Below, in pieces: positions 9,524 through 19,807 of a stretch of DNA of 64,000 nucleotides. This DNA comes from an uncultured Saprospiraceae bacterium (GTDB lineage: Bacteria; Bacteroidota; Bacteroidia; Chitinophagales; Saprospiraceae). The stretch lies in contig CALSOU010000001.1 of the NCBI GenBank assembly GCA_943788055.1, forward strand, positions 226,198-290,197. Direction: 5' to 3'. The position numbers were made by a program, and so were the translations under genes. The number at the start of each line of letters is the position of its first letter. Positions within the stretch are counted from its first letter, which is position 1. The notes beneath the pieces are model-generated. The model was given only the letters and a program-made list of their open reading frames with translations. It made no database searches and had not been told where the DNA came from.

Positions 9524-12500
9524 TTATCGCTTAATAATTCTCTTAACAAGGCTCGAATTTCCATTTGTTATTTCTAGAAAATAAAAACCAGAAACAAGCG
9601 TATTTGTATTGATAATCATTCCTTCATTCTCTGCAATAAGTGGAAGTTCAAGACCGCTGTCCCATGACATTGGTTAAATGGAATGAATAGCTAGGATCTG
9701 TACACTTGGATTACAAGCTTGCTCTCGAAAGGGTTAGGATAAACTGTCAATATTTCTTCTAAGTCAATTTGAGTACTCGTAACCTCTATGAAACGTTGAC
9801 AAGACTCTTTCGCAGCCATTGGCATCTGTGACCACCAGGTCGTATTGACTTGAAGGAAAATTAACCAAGTCTTTTTCTGTGCTAACTTCCAGATTGTTTT
9901 CTCTCCATGAGTAGCTATAAGGAGGCGTTCCACCTTCAACATCTACTTTGATAAATCCGTCGCTTTCACCCGGCACCTCGCCCTGAGATTCGGTAATTAC
10001 GATTACGATCTCCGCTGGTTCACTGACTGTTTCTTCAAACTCGTATGTACAACCGTCACCATTTATGACAGTAAAGAAATACTCTCCCGCCGTAAGATCG
10101 CACAGGTTCTCGGGCAGTATTTCAATCGGATCTGCGCCTCCCTCAACAGTTAGAGTCGATACAGCCATCGCTCCCCTCAAAACAAGAGACATCTGATTAT
10201 CTCGTACGATACTTTTGGGCTGTTCCTCGAAGCACGTATGTGTAGGTCACTGTACCTACTGACTCGTTGCCTGATGGATCGACAACACTAACCTCGTAAT
10301 CAATTGAGTACTCTCCGGGGATTTCTCCAATATTTATTGAATATTCAAGCGTGTCATTGACATAATCTGCTTGGCAATTGTCGCTGATGAATTCCAAAGG
10401 TAAGACCCACGTTCCCGAAATATTCTGCGCTTCGCAAATCGCAATACCGCTGGCATTTAAATCTACAGTTATCGGAAATCCTAATAGAGTAGGAGCTATC
10501 GTGTCAAGAACTTGGGCACTCACAACACGACTTTCTAGTAACTCTTGGAAATTATAAAGCTCAACTTCAAATTCGATTATCCCTAGATCTTCGCAACTCA
10601 AGAAAAGACTATCATAAAGTAGATAAAGTGAATCTGTACAACTGCCTGTCAATTGTTGGACATAGTCATTAACTTTTGGTATTGCATTAAACATACCACT
10701 TTCATCTAAGAATACTTGAACAGTATCGATTTCAAATACTATTTCCGCACTAAAATCTTCTACTACAATAAAGGTGTCCACCGTTTCGCAAAGATTGGCA
10801 TCTGTCACGGTCAATACATAAGAGCCACCCTCTAGACCTTCTAGATGTTGATTGCTTATTTGCCCCATTGGACCAAGAAAATTCATAGGGATGCGCACCG
10901 CCTTTGTACTCAGTAAAGATTGAAGCCAAAGTATCTTCACAAGTCACGGTGTCAACAGTGAAGAAGTCAAGCTCCAAAAGTAGTGGTTCAATAATTTCAA
11001 AATCGATGCAGTGTCTCGACATCCAATCTCATCACTTGCAATAACATTATATACACCAGCGGGGAGATACTCTAGATCTAAGTTAGTTCCTGAAGACCAT
11101 TCGAAATTCACGATTCCTGCTCCTCCTTCTGCTGTAACAGTTACGATTGTTGAGTCACCATAACACTGTATCGGAGTAAAAAGTACGCTTGCTTCCAATT
11201 CGCAAGGAATTTCTTCAACAGGACGACTGAATCAAGAACTGAACATCCGTTAGAGTCAGTAATGTTCAAAAAATATGTTCCAGCTGACAGTGAGTCAATA
11301 GTTGCGGTCGTATCTAGAGTTGACCAAAGGTACGTATATGGTGAGGTTCCTCCAGAAGCTGTAGCTGAGACCTCACCCCCGATTGGGAAATCCAATTGAC
11401 GGCTGTTGTAAAACGTTGAACACTAAGCCTAAAGAGTCAGGTTCCAGTCAACGTGTAGGTTGTGGTTGCGCTCACATCCAAATTCATTAGTCACAGTTAC
11501 ACTGTAAACACCTGCCAAGACATCAGTGGGATTTTCTTGATCGGCAGTACCATCACTCCATAGATACGTAACTGCCGTATTTTCATTTGCAATGGCTTCT
11601 AAGACTACCAAATAGACCATTACATGGAATCGAAACTACTTCTTCTATGATAACTTCTAATGACGTTCCTGGACCTTCGATTGTATAGGAATCTTCCTGA
11701 GTACAACCGTTTTCATCTGAAGAAATCAAGGTGTAATCACCCGCACTAACATTCAATAAATTCTGCTCAGTTGATTCATCTGACCATAAGAAACTAACAT
11801 TGCCTGTTCCACCTGAAGTATTTATAAAAATGGCTCCAGTTTCATCTCCTGAACAGTCGACATCAGTAATGGACTGAAGAGTATTAATGATTTCTATCGG
11901 ATTACTGAGACTGAAAGAATCCTCATACGTGCAGTCATTAGTATCAGAAACAGTTACGTCATAAGTACCAGCTGATAAATCCGTAATTTTTGATATTGTT
12001 TCATCATTTGACCACAAAAAAGAATAACTACCAGAACCACCAGAAACCGACAATTCAATTGAACCGTCTGAACCATTGAAGCAGCTCACTAAACCAATAG
12101 ATGAATTTACTTCAACTGGTTCTGGATCGTTTAGTTCAATAGTAGCTTCGTTGGACATACCAGCATTATCTGTTACAGTTACTGAATTCAAGCCACTTGT
12201 TAACATAATCGCGGTCAAACTAGTCTCACCTGAACTCCACGAGGTACTATATGGGGGAGTGCCTCCTGAAATACTAACTGTAGCTGAGCCATTGTCATCA
12301 CCGGAACATAAAGGATCGATAGCATTAGTTATCGAAACTTCTGGAGCTCCGACTGGTGCAATGAAGGTAGTTTCAAAGGTAGTAGTCGGGCCATAATCAC
12401 CACTAGTACTAGAATTCCCATTAGCTATGACACCGGCTGCATAGAAAGTTAAACTCTCACCATCAACTGCTGATCCTCCGCTCGGAGCTGTCCAATCGAC

Positions 12501-12905
12501 CGAATAACTGATTGATCCACCTGAAAAATTCTGAGCTGGAGCATGTTCAAAATAATCTCTTTGGCCGGAAGTGGAAATTGAAGAAAACATTCCTGGATTT
12601 GCAAGTTGACCGACATTGTTATTATTTTCGTCTAGAACAACCATTTGAAATCCTCCCTTCGTTGCATTGTTAGTAGTATTATTTATCGTAACAGTTAAGG
12701 CATAAGTCTGTCCTGCATCTACGGATCCTGGGATACCACTAATCTGGATGTTACCATCAATACTCGGAAAACCCCCATTATGACATCCATTGCAAGCACC
12801 AAAATCACCAGGAGCTCCAGTTCTTCCATTTGGTGGATTTCCCGAATTGCTGATAAAGAACAGACCCGCCAACACGAATATGATATAAGACGTTCGGATT
12901 TTCAT
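9524..12905 (-). pseudogene. Disrupted SprB-repeat surface protein with choice-of-anchor V (reeler-like) domain and T9SS sorting domain
   Basis: The first 440 codons from the ATG at 12905 are intact: signal peptide, a GAPGDFGACNGCHNGG segment with a CxxCH motif, and a reeler/choice-of-anchor V beta domain (about residues 45-190). Serial SprB-type repeats follow, each with a C-x-G-x-x-x-G-x-x-x-V segment, GG-PPY/GSYSFLWS and YxVTVTD. From about 11600 onward the same repeat pattern continues but jumps between all three frames roughly every 150-400 bases down to 9690. The T9SS sorting domain (EILTVYPNPF near 9720-9750 and a tail ending VKRIIKR at 9524) is itself split by a shift. SprB-like proteins are T9SS-exported cell-surface adhesins. 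The damage is nearly all small indels, confined to the distal 2 kb. Confidence 0.8.
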
Positions 12906-13174
12906 AAAGATTGTTGTTTTAATTCTAGCTCTAAGATACTTCTTGATATCATATCGCCGTGACTAAGCATGTAAATTTTAGATTTAATGCTCTTTATTCA
13001 GAAAATGAAGAGTATAATTGTTATCGGTAAAGACAAAAGCAATTGGATATATGAGAATTAAATTTCTCAAAAAATGATTGAAACGATCCAAATATTCTGT
13101 CTATCGTCCTTAAACAAATTTATTTCTTGTAAGTTTATAATAATGTGATAATTTACTATTTCAAAAGACTTCAT

Positions 13175-13924
13175 ATGCGTCAAATCGTAACAATCAATCT
13201 AATTTTCATTTTGTTCTTGTTTTTTGCATGCAAAGATTCGTAGTCAAGTAACTCATATTCTGAATCTCAAAAGTATCCTGGCATTCATAAAGCCAATACT
13301 CCGATTCAACTTGATGGTCAGGGTCAAGAATTAGCTTGGGATGAGGCAATTTGGTACCCTTTAGATCATGTTTGGTTAGGTCAAAAACCAACTATTGAGG
13401 ATTTTTCAGGAAGGTTGAAACTATTATGGAATTCAGACAATATCTATATTCTCGCTGAAATTACGGATGACGTGATTCTAGACTTACATGAGAATGGTTT
13501 GGACAGGTATTGGGATGACGATTGTCTCGAAATATTCATAGATGAAGATAACTCGGGCGGTAATCATCAGTATAACCACAATGCATTTGCATATCACCTC
13601 GCTCAAAATCTAAGAGTTACAGACATGGGTTTAGATTCTCTACCTGGATATTTCGACTCTCATATGCAATCAGCTAAAGTTCAACAAGAAAACCTAACTA
13701 CTTGGGAAGCAGGTATTAAGATTTTCAAAGATGATTATACTTTTGGCGCTAATCCACGACAACTTTCACTAGGTGATGAACTAGGTTTCATGGTAGTATA
13801 TTGTGATAACGATAGTAGCGAACAGCGAGAAAACTTTGTTGGATCAATAGCAATTGAAGGTGAAGATCAAAACCGTGGCTGGATCGATGCTGGAGTATTT
13901 AACGATTGGACCTTAATCGACTAA
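13175..13924 (+). pseudogene. CBM9-like sugar-binding lipoprotein interrupted by one amber codon
   Basis: Reading from ATG 13175 gives a lipoprotein signal peptide with Cys19 (LFFAC), then KDS, then TAG at 13241-13243, and then 226 uninterrupted codons in the same frame. The downstream part matches family 9 carbohydrate-binding-like domains (IQLDGQGQELAWDEA, KLLWNSDNIYILAEITDD, the acidic WDDDCLEIFIDEDN segment). These domains bind sugar ends and often accompany secreted polysaccharide enzymes. A single substitution such as CAG to TAG would explain the stop. A start at TTG 13415 would lose both the signal peptide and part of the fold, so I prefer a nonsense-mutated full-length gene. Confidence 0.75.
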
Positions 13925-13943
13925 AGCGGGATAGTTATATTTG

Positions 13944-14513
13944 CTAGACAATTCTAGGACTGACTTCATTTAGAGTGATCCATTCTTCGACCCACTTAGG
14001 TATGGAAGGTTCGTAAGGCATTCCTAGTTCTTTGGCTACCAACTCAGCGCTGACGATACCCTTACTTGAAACGACTGCTGTGCGCACTAATGCCGCAGAA
14101 TGTATAATATTTCTACGTACCGTTTTCTGGTAGAAATAAAACCATTTATCGTCGTATCCAACAAGCTCGGTTTGAAGGCTGTATTTTTTGAAAAGCATTA
14201 GTCTTCTTCGATACCTTGTGAAATTTCCTGCAACCATCAATCCCCACTTTTTCCGTTTTAGGACAGTAAAAAGGCCCAAACGCATGCCGTAGTCATATCT
14301 TCCTAAGTCCATCATGGTCAAATGTCTTCCATTATTTAATTCTGGATACAGATCGACATCTGAGATCATCACTCGCAAGTTGATTTTACTCGTTTCCGTC
14401 AATTCTAAACTACTACCGCACTTAGCTTTTACCAAAACTCTTAACGCTCGAAAGTATGGATACATATTACTCTTATTAATACTTTTGAAATCGGACATTG
14501 TTTCGTCCCGCAA
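13944..14513 (-). CDS. Hotdog-fold acyl-CoA thioesterase family protein (4HBT/THEM6-like)
   Basis: 189 residues. The hotdog signature runs through ISDVDLYPELNNGRHLTMMDLGRYDYGMRLGLF, matching the D-x-N-x-H-x-N-N-x-x-Y segment of the 4HBT thioesterases and especially the THEM6-like branch (NNGRH-L-DLGR). Later segments GYDDKWFYFYQKTVRR and HSAALVRTAVVSSKG fit the central strands of the fold. The likely activity is thioester hydrolysis of an acyl-CoA or acyl-ACP, substrate unknown. Two in-frame starts are possible: ATG 14513 or ATG 14498 (MSDFKS), the second being closer to the fold. A terminator separates it from the preceding minus-strand gene. Confidence 0.75.
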   Translation of the reverse strand: MRDETMSDFKSINKSNMYPYFRALRVLVKAKCGSSLELTETSKINLRVMISDVDLYPELNNGRHLTMMDLGRYDYGMRLGLFTVLKRKKWGLMVAGNFTRYRRRLMLFKKYSLQTELVGYDDKWFYFYQKTVRRNIIHSAALVRTAVVSSKGIVSAELVAKELGMPYEPSIPKWVEEWITLNEVSPRIV

Positions 14514-14571
14514 AACTTTTGAAAGCTTAATGCAATCTAAATTATTGGGCAGCTATCCTCAGCCCACAGTA

Positions 14572-14605
14572 GAAAAGGCAATACCACAAAAGTGATACTG
14601 CCTTT
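14572..14605 (-). terminator. Rho-independent terminator downstream of the LVIVD-type T9SS gene
   Basis: AAAGGCA at 14574-14580 pairs with TGCCTTT at 14599-14605, extended inward by a mostly complementary ATACCAC/GTGATAC arm with two mismatches and an AAAA loop. On the minus strand the stem ends in CCTTTTCT. It sits just after the stop codon of the gene at 14631-17000. Confidence 0.55.
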
Positions 14606-14630
14606 AATTCTATCTGCAATTAAGAATTCA

Positions 14631-17000
14631 TTATTTGATCACCTGAATAGGGTAGATCCCTTCTAAATTATTACTTGTAATTACTTTGACATAATAAGAT
14701 CCATTGGCCAATGTATTGACCGGAAGTGAGACAGTAGCATTATTATTGAGATCTCTGCTTAACACAACTTGTCCGAGTACATTGATTAAATCAATATGTC
14801 TTATCTGAGCACCTTTACTAACAACAGTGATGTTACTGGATGCTGGACTTGGATAAATTTCAACCTCTGCTCCCAAGATTTCTTTAACATTCACTGTAGG
14901 AGCACCTTTGACATAAAAATTGTCAATTCCAGCTTCAACTACGTGACCATTTGATGCAAAATCACTTGTTCTCATTGAAACTGTCATTGTAGATGTAATT
15001 TCAAGAAATTCTGAAACAACAAAACTGAACTTATCACTCCACTCTTGAGAATTTGTATTGTACTCCAAAAGCAGAATTTCAGTCGTTCCATTATCTATAT
15101 AAAATTCAAGCTGATCATCGGAAGCACCGTTGCCACCGCCGGTCATAAACCAAGTACGAAATTCAACAGTTGGATTCTCATAAGTCGTAAGATTCATTAA
15201 TGGAGAAGTCAATATCGTCGTTCCATTATCTACATCTGATGAGAAAAAAGAACCTCCTATTTCGTTTTCTGTTACGTAACACATATCTCCTACATCACCT
15301 TCAACGTCAGCTTCAGGATTAAAAATCAACCCATTGTTATAAGTACCAGCTGGAACAGCTCTTTCCCAGCCGCCAGAGAAATTTCCTCCTTCTTGAATAT
15401 TTGTCACTTCCCAACCCAAGTCAAGAATATAGTCATCCATATATGCAGGCTCAGTTTCGTATGTTTCAGAAAATGGTCCTTCAATAAAGATCCCTTCTAC
15501 ACCGATGTTTTCATAGCCCCATTTACCAGCATAAATTTGGTATTCGCCTTCAATTACTGTCGTTGATGCCAAACCTTGATTGTCTGAAGTTAGATCAAAC
15601 GTTAACTCCTGACCCTGTAAAGTGAATTCAGCATTTGGAATGGCATTTCCAGTGTTCTTATCGACTAAAGTTAGACCGACTTGGTAACTAGGTAATTGAC
15701 CTAGCTTCATGTCCAATATCGTAACTTCACCATTGACTAGCGTAGCTTCAGCTGTTTTAGTTTCGTATAGCGGATGCGAAAATTCAACTGTAAATGTTCC
15801 AGCAGATGGTTGTCCAGTTTTATATTCTCCGTTAGCTTCAGTTTGCTCATCTTCATAATCTCCATCAATAATTCTTACTGTGGCATTTGATATCGACGCA
15901 TTTGTAGCAATATCTGTCACTTTCCCTTCAAGATAGCAAGCTCTGACATAATCAGCTTCAAAAACATATAAACCACTATTGATATCGCAAGCGATCACAA
16001 CTCCAGATGGAAGATAAGGTGTCACACCCCAACAGCCACTAAAACCGCCATCTGGGCCATCATAGGTATCGTATGCAGCAACTTGCACCATATTTTCAGG
16101 TCTATGTACGTCTGTAATGATTATACCTGCCGTGTACCAAGAAGTCACAATAAAGCCGTTAAAATAGTGTGTATTATGCGGAATGGTTCCTGTACCAGCT
16201 ACTCCTGGTGGCATGAACTTATCTAATAGCTCAATATTCTGAGGATCCGAACAGTCATATGCATCTACAAAACCTTCTGGTCGTTCATCGGTAGTGAATA
16301 CATAGTTATGTGTTGGGTCAGCCCAAGCATTGTGGGTAAAATCACTAGAAGTCTCTCTAGTTCCTAATAATTCTATGTTGTTTAAATCTGAAATATCATA
16401 CATAGCAAGATGATCATAGATTTCACTTGCATATAGTGTATCACCTTTTGCGTAAGCATCATGAGAGTAAGGCGACACAATACTAGATAAGTATGTGGGA
16501 TTCATTGGATCATCACTGGGATCGAAAAACTCAACTCCTCGCCCTTGACATCCTGATAACATAATGATACCTTTCTCATCAATAAAGATATTATGACACC
16601 GATCAAGAGCTATGTCATTATCTCCATCCTGTACAACTGGCTTGATGAAGTTAAATTCAATATTATTAGGTGCTTCGGACATGTCAATGATCAGCAAACC
16701 ATCATTACCACTATCACAAGTGACATATGCATATTCTCCCCACTGCTTCATGTCTCTCCAAGTAGAGTTAGAACCGGGAATAAATATTAGTTCAACAGGG
16801 TTTGTTACATCCTCCAAACTGTAAACACGGGTTCCTATGGTAGTTCCAACGATAGCATATTCAGAACCATCTGGAGCAACATAACCCCAAATATCATTTC
16901 CACTACCGTCAAAAGTAACATTGCTCTGCAAGGTTAAATTCAACTGTGAGAAGGAAAAAATGCTAAAAAGCATCAAAAAAGCAGAAAAGAAAAATTTCAT
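14631..17000 (-). CDS. Choice-of-anchor B / LVIVD-repeat secreted protein with T9SS sorting domain
   Basis: 789 residues from ATG 17000, the start that opens directly into a signal peptide (MKFFFSAFLMLFSIFSFS); the upstream ATG at 17069 would add an unlikely 23-residue extension. Residues about 20-350 form a beta-propeller of LVIVD-type repeats (EYAIVGTTIGTRVYSLEDVTNP, GNDGLLIIDMSEAP, HNTHYFNGFIVTSWYTAGI). Then come two carboxypeptidase-regulatory-like beta domains (LEGKVTDIATNASISNATVRI and the following one), a jellyroll-like region, and a T9SS type A sorting domain (VEIYPSPASSNITVVS ending in VIK). It should be exported across the outer membrane by the T9SS. Surface function unknown. Confidence 0.85.
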   Translation of the reverse strand: MKFFFSAFLMLFSIFSFSQLNLTLQSNVTFDGSGNDIWGYVAPDGSEYAIVGTTIGTRVYSLEDVTNPVELIFIPGSNSTWRDMKQWGEYAYVTCDSGNDGLLIIDMSEAPNNIEFNFIKPVVQDGDNDIALDRCHNIFIDEKGIIMLSGCQGRGVEFFDPSDDPMNPTYLSSIVSPYSHDAYAKGDTLYASEIYDHLAMYDISDLNNIELLGTRETSSDFTHNAWADPTHNYVFTTDERPEGFVDAYDCSDPQNIELLDKFMPPGVAGTGTIPHNTHYFNGFIVTSWYTAGIIITDVHRPENMVQVAAYDTYDGPDGGFSGCWGVTPYLPSGVVIACDINSGLYVFEADYVRACYLEGKVTDIATNASISNATVRIIDGDYEDEQTEANGEYKTGQPSAGTFTVEFSHPLYETKTAEATLVNGEVTILDMKLGQLPSYQVGLTLVDKNTGNAIPNAEFTLQGQELTFDLTSDNQGLASTTVIEGEYQIYAGKWGYENIGVEGIFIEGPFSETYETEPAYMDDYILDLGWEVTNIQEGGNFSGGWERAVPAGTYNNGLIFNPEADVEGDVGDMCYVTENEIGGSFFSSDVDNGTTILTSPLMNLTTYENPTVEFRTWFMTGGGNGASDDQLEFYIDNGTTEILLLEYNTNSQEWSDKFSFVVSEFLEITSTMTVSMRTSDFASNGHVVEAGIDNFYVKGAPTVNVKEILGAEVEIYPSPASSNITVVSKGAQIRHIDLINVLGQVVLSRDLNNNATVSLPVNTLANGSYYVKVITSNNLEGIYPIQVIK

Positions 17001-17166
17001 TATTTGTATTAAGTAGTTAAAAGATTTCTGCATCAAGAATGGAATAAAGCCAATCTTCAAATCAGACAAAGCAGTAAATATACGCCTATGTATCAGTATA
17101 TACGAATGATCGTTCGCCGTATTGCAGACATATCAATAAAAATCGGAAGATGTCGGCAATAAGTGA

Positions 17167-17598
17167 CTACTTCTTATGTAGAATCATAGTTGTAAGACGT
17201 GAAACACAACAAAGTTCATCGCTCGAATTGTAAATCTTAATATCCCACACATGGATGTTTCTCCCCACTTTGATTGGTGATACCACACCCGTCACTGTTT
17301 CTCCTTCTTTTGCAGATTTAAGATGATTTGCATTTACTTCCACACCTACAGCACCATTTATTGTATTTGGATCATGTATAATCCAACTTGCAACTGAACC
17401 TAGAGTCTCAGCCAAAACTACTGATGCTCCTCCATGCAGTAAGCGCATCGGTTGCACATTTTTAGAAGTAACGGGCATTGTTGCTTTCAGATAGTCTTTT
17501 CCAACTTCTGTAATTCTAATGTCCAAAAAATCTCCCATTGTGTTTTTTCCTGAGGCATTCAGCTGTTCAGGCGTTAAATCAGTATACCATATACTCAT
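17167..17598 (-). CDS. PaaI/MenI-family hotdog thioesterase
   Basis: 143 residues of the hotdog fold, with the active-site helix region LLHGGASVVLAETLGSVAS (conserved HGG and Glu) and the downstream GVEVNANHLKSAKEGETVTG strand. This arrangement matches YdiI/MenI and related PaaI thioesterases. In Bacteroidota, close relatives are often assigned as 1,4-dihydroxy-2-naphthoyl-CoA hydrolase of menaquinone synthesis, but no men gene is nearby, so the exact substrate stays open. The gene follows miaA by 12 bases on the same strand and is probably cotranscribed with it. Confidence 0.8.
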   Translation of the reverse strand: MSIWYTDLTPEQLNASGKNTMGDFLDIRITEVGKDYLKATMPVTSKNVQPMRLLHGGASVVLAETLGSVASWIIHDPNTINGAVGVEVNANHLKSAKEGETVTGVVSPIKVGRNIHVWDIKIYNSSDELCCVSRLTTMILHKK

Positions 17599-17610
17599 AA
17601 ATGATGTGTT

Positions 17611-18519
17611 TTATTTGTGGACAATAGAATCTAAAATATGTTTCGCATCAATATCTCTTGCCGATTTCCATACGGCTTCTGGTACCCCTCGGAACCAAGT
17701 TAACTGTCTTTTTGCATAATTCCTTGTATGCTGCTTAACCTTATTCAAAGCATAATCATAATCAACTTTTCCCTCTAGATACTGAAAAAACTCTGAATAA
17801 CCTACAGTTTGCAAAGAACGAAGATTCCGAAATTTAAACAACTGTTTGACTTCTTCTAGAAGTCCCATTTCCATCATTTGGTCCACTCGCTTATTGATTC
17901 TATCATAGAGTTCTTCTCTTGGTCTATCAAGTACTACATAATGCACTTGGTAAGGAAGTTTCTTTGATTGTTCAGTTCTCCAATCTGAAAATTTCCTTCC
18001 GGTACCATAATATACTTCGAGGGCTCTAATTAGTCTCCTACGATTGCTCAAATCGACCTTTTCAAAGTACTCGGGGTCTAAACTGGATAATTTATTCTGT
18101 AAGTACTCCAAGCCATTCTTCTCAAATTGAACCTGTAATTCCAGTGAGATAGAAGGATCAATTCTCGGGATCTTGTCCAATCCATTTGTAAGAGACTTTA
18201 GATACAAACCTGTACCACCTGTGCAAACAACATAGTTCTTACTTTGAAATAACTCCTCAATCTTTTCGCTAGCAGCTAACTCATAATCTGCTACTGTAAA
18301 AGACTCATGTATCGAATGAGATCCAATAAAATGATGAGTAACCTCACTCAACTCCTTTGCTGAGGGTCGAGCAACACCGATTTTCAACTCTTCGTAGATC
18401 TGTCTACTATCTGCCGAGATGATTTCAGTTTCAAGGTGTTGAGCTAATCTGATTGACAGCTCCGTTTTTCCAACGGCAGTTGGTCCAGTAATAATGATCA
18501 GATGTCTTGTTTCATTCAT
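17611..18519 (-). CDS. miaA: tRNA dimethylallyltransferase MiaA
   Basis: About 302 residues, the usual size for MiaA. The motifs are the P-loop ITGPTAVGKTELS, the DSRQIYEELKIGVARPS segment, TGGTGLYLKSL, RRLIRALEVYYGTGRKFSDW, and a C-terminal KQHTRNYAKRQLTWFRG. The enzyme transfers a dimethylallyl group to N6 of A37 in tRNAs reading UNN codons. I chose ATG 18519 (MNETRHL) over 18528 because a TATGTTTG promoter box at 18538-18545 would leave almost no leader for the earlier ATG. Divergent from the acyltransferase gene. MiaE, which hydroxylates the same nucleotide, is encoded at 41074-41655. Confidence 0.95.
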   Translation of the reverse strand: MNETRHLIIITGPTAVGKTELSIRLAQHLETEIISADSRQIYEELKIGVARPSAKELSEVTHHFIGSHSIHESFTVADYELAASEKIEELFQSKNYVVCTGGTGLYLKSLTNGLDKIPRIDPSISLELQVQFEKNGLEYLQNKLSSLDPEYFEKVDLSNRRRLIRALEVYYGTGRKFSDWRTEQSKKLPYQVHYVVLDRPREELYDRINKRVDQMMEMGLLEEVKQLFKFRNLRSLQTVGYSEFFQYLEGKVDYDYALNKVKQHTRNYAKRQLTWFRGVPEAVWKSARDIDAKHILDSIVHK

Positions 18520-18537
18520 TGCCGTCAAATAGGTCTA

Positions 18538-18545
18538 CAAACATA
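18538..18545 (-). promoter_or_regulatory. Bacteroidota -7 box (TATGTTTG) for miaA
   Basis: TATGTTTG on the minus strand fits TAnnTTTG and lies just upstream of miaA. Together with the plus-strand box at 18554-18561 it forms a back-to-back promoter pair in a 60-bp intergenic space. Confidence 0.5.
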
Positions 18546-18553
18546 AAAAAACC

Positions 18554-18561
18554 TACTTTTG
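18554..18561 (+). promoter_or_regulatory. Bacteroidota -7 box (TACTTTTG) for the acyltransferase gene
   Basis: TACTTTTG fits TAnnTTTG and lies 18 bases before ATG 18580. Its position makes the TTG at 18559 unusable as a start and so fixes the start of the downstream gene. Confidence 0.5.
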
Positions 18562-18579
18562 GAATTGAAAAATGACTCC

Positions 18580-19797
18580 ATGATTTACGATATACTTCGA
18601 CCAACCGTCAGATTTGCCACAAAGCTGTACTTTGGTAAAATATTTGTTTCTGGTGTTGAAAACCTGCCAAAAGATAAACCCATAATTTTAGCAAGCAATC
18701 ATCCGACTGCATTCATTGAACCGTGTATGTTGGCTTGCTACCTCCCAGTGCGATTGCATTTTCTCGTGAGGGGTGATCTATTTTCAAAATCATGGCTATC
18801 ATGGCTTCTAAAGGGAACTAATCAGATACCAATTTTTAGGCAAAAAGACGGGCTTGGTAACGTGAAAAAAAATCTTCTAACTCAAAAGCTTATTCTAGAG
18901 TTATTTCAAGAAAACAATGCCTTGTTGATGTTTCCTGAAGCTCATACACATGAAAATCTCTTTTTGAGACCATTAAAAAAAGGTATTTCGAGATTCGCTT
19001 TTATGCACCCTAACTCCAATGTCCAAGTCGTTCCAATAGGTGTAAATTTCGATCGACATGTGAAGTTTGGTAGCAAAGTTTCGATCGTAATTGGAAAACC
19101 CATAGATATCGATTCACTCGAAGATCAGAAATGGGAAACTGAGGCAAAAAAGCATAAACATTTCCTAGACTTATTATCTAAACGTATGCAGAAATGCCTA
19201 CGACATATTACTCACGAAGAAGTCGAAGACAATCTTCATAAAGCATACAGAATAATAGACAGTCAAAAACGCTTTTCACTGCTTCCAGTGGTCGAGAAAA
19301 GAAAAGATGTATTTGAAGAAGAACAAAACTTAGCAAATCTGATTGATGAAAATGATCAATCTTCTACACTTTTAAATAATACGCTTGAAGAATCATCTCA
19401 TCAACGCTTGAAAAAGCCATCAATACTTGATTTAGTCGGAATGTTCATTCTCATCCCGATCTTCTTGATTAGTCTTTTGTTCCACTTTATACCGACACAG
19501 ATTTCTCGCTATATTGTCAAGAAGAAAATAACAATGCATGAATTTGTGATGCCGGTATTCCTTGCAATTATGATTTTTGAATATCTATTTCTGTTACCTA
19601 TCACATTTATCTTAGCACTTATTATTGGTGGTTTTGCTTGGTATCTCTTTCTTGCGTTTATACTTTCGGGATTATTTGGGCTGTTTTATCTAAAGGCTTT
19701 TCAGGACCAATGGCAATATTTATTCCTTAGTAGTGATCAAAAAAAAGAACTGCAATATACAGTATCAGATTTCAACACCAATTTTCCAACAATTTAA
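18580..19797 (+). CDS. Membrane-bound 1-acyl-glycerol-3-phosphate acyltransferase family protein (PlsC-like)
   Basis: 405 residues from ATG 18580 (MIYDILRP), the start expected from family members. The acyltransferase part has NHPTAFIEP (the His-plus-acidic motif, here with Glu in place of the more common Asp), IPIFRQKDG, LLMFPEAHTHEN and VVPIGVNF, covering the four PlsC blocks. Residues about 280-395 hold several hydrophobic membrane segments. Bacteroidota carry several such proteins; some acylate glycerolipids and others ornithine or amino lipids, so the acceptor is not known. The next gene starts 10 bases after the stop and probably shares the mRNA. Confidence 0.85.
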   Translation: MIYDILRPTVRFATKLYFGKIFVSGVENLPKDKPIILASNHPTAFIEPCMLACYLPVRLHFLVRGDLFSKSWLSWLLKGTNQIPIFRQKDGLGNVKKNLLTQKLILELFQENNALLMFPEAHTHENLFLRPLKKGISRFAFMHPNSNVQVVPIGVNFDRHVKFGSKVSIVIGKPIDIDSLEDQKWETEAKKHKHFLDLLSKRMQKCLRHITHEEVEDNLHKAYRIIDSQKRFSLLPVVEKRKDVFEEEQNLANLIDENDQSSTLLNNTLEESSHQRLKKPSILDLVGMFILIPIFLISLLFHFIPTQISRYIVKKKITMHEFVMPVFLAIMIFEYLFLLPITFILALIIGGFAWYLFLAFILSGLFGLFYLKAFQDQWQYLFLSSDQKKELQYTVSDFNTNFPTI

Positions 19798-19807
19798 AGC
19801 CACCAAA

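Noticed and set aside
16593..16824. Two plus-strand open frames inside the LVIVD-type T9SS gene
   Set aside because: They are antisense to conserved coding sequence and have no family-like content.
17001..17160. Possible promoter upstream of the LVIVD-type gene
   Set aside because: I found no TAnnTTTG match on the minus strand, so no promoter is annotated.
19733..19807. N-terminal extension of the isoaspartyl peptidase reaching back into the acyltransferase gene
   Set aside because: The extension overlaps conserved sequence of the upstream gene, and the ATG at 19808 opens directly into a lipoprotein signal peptide.
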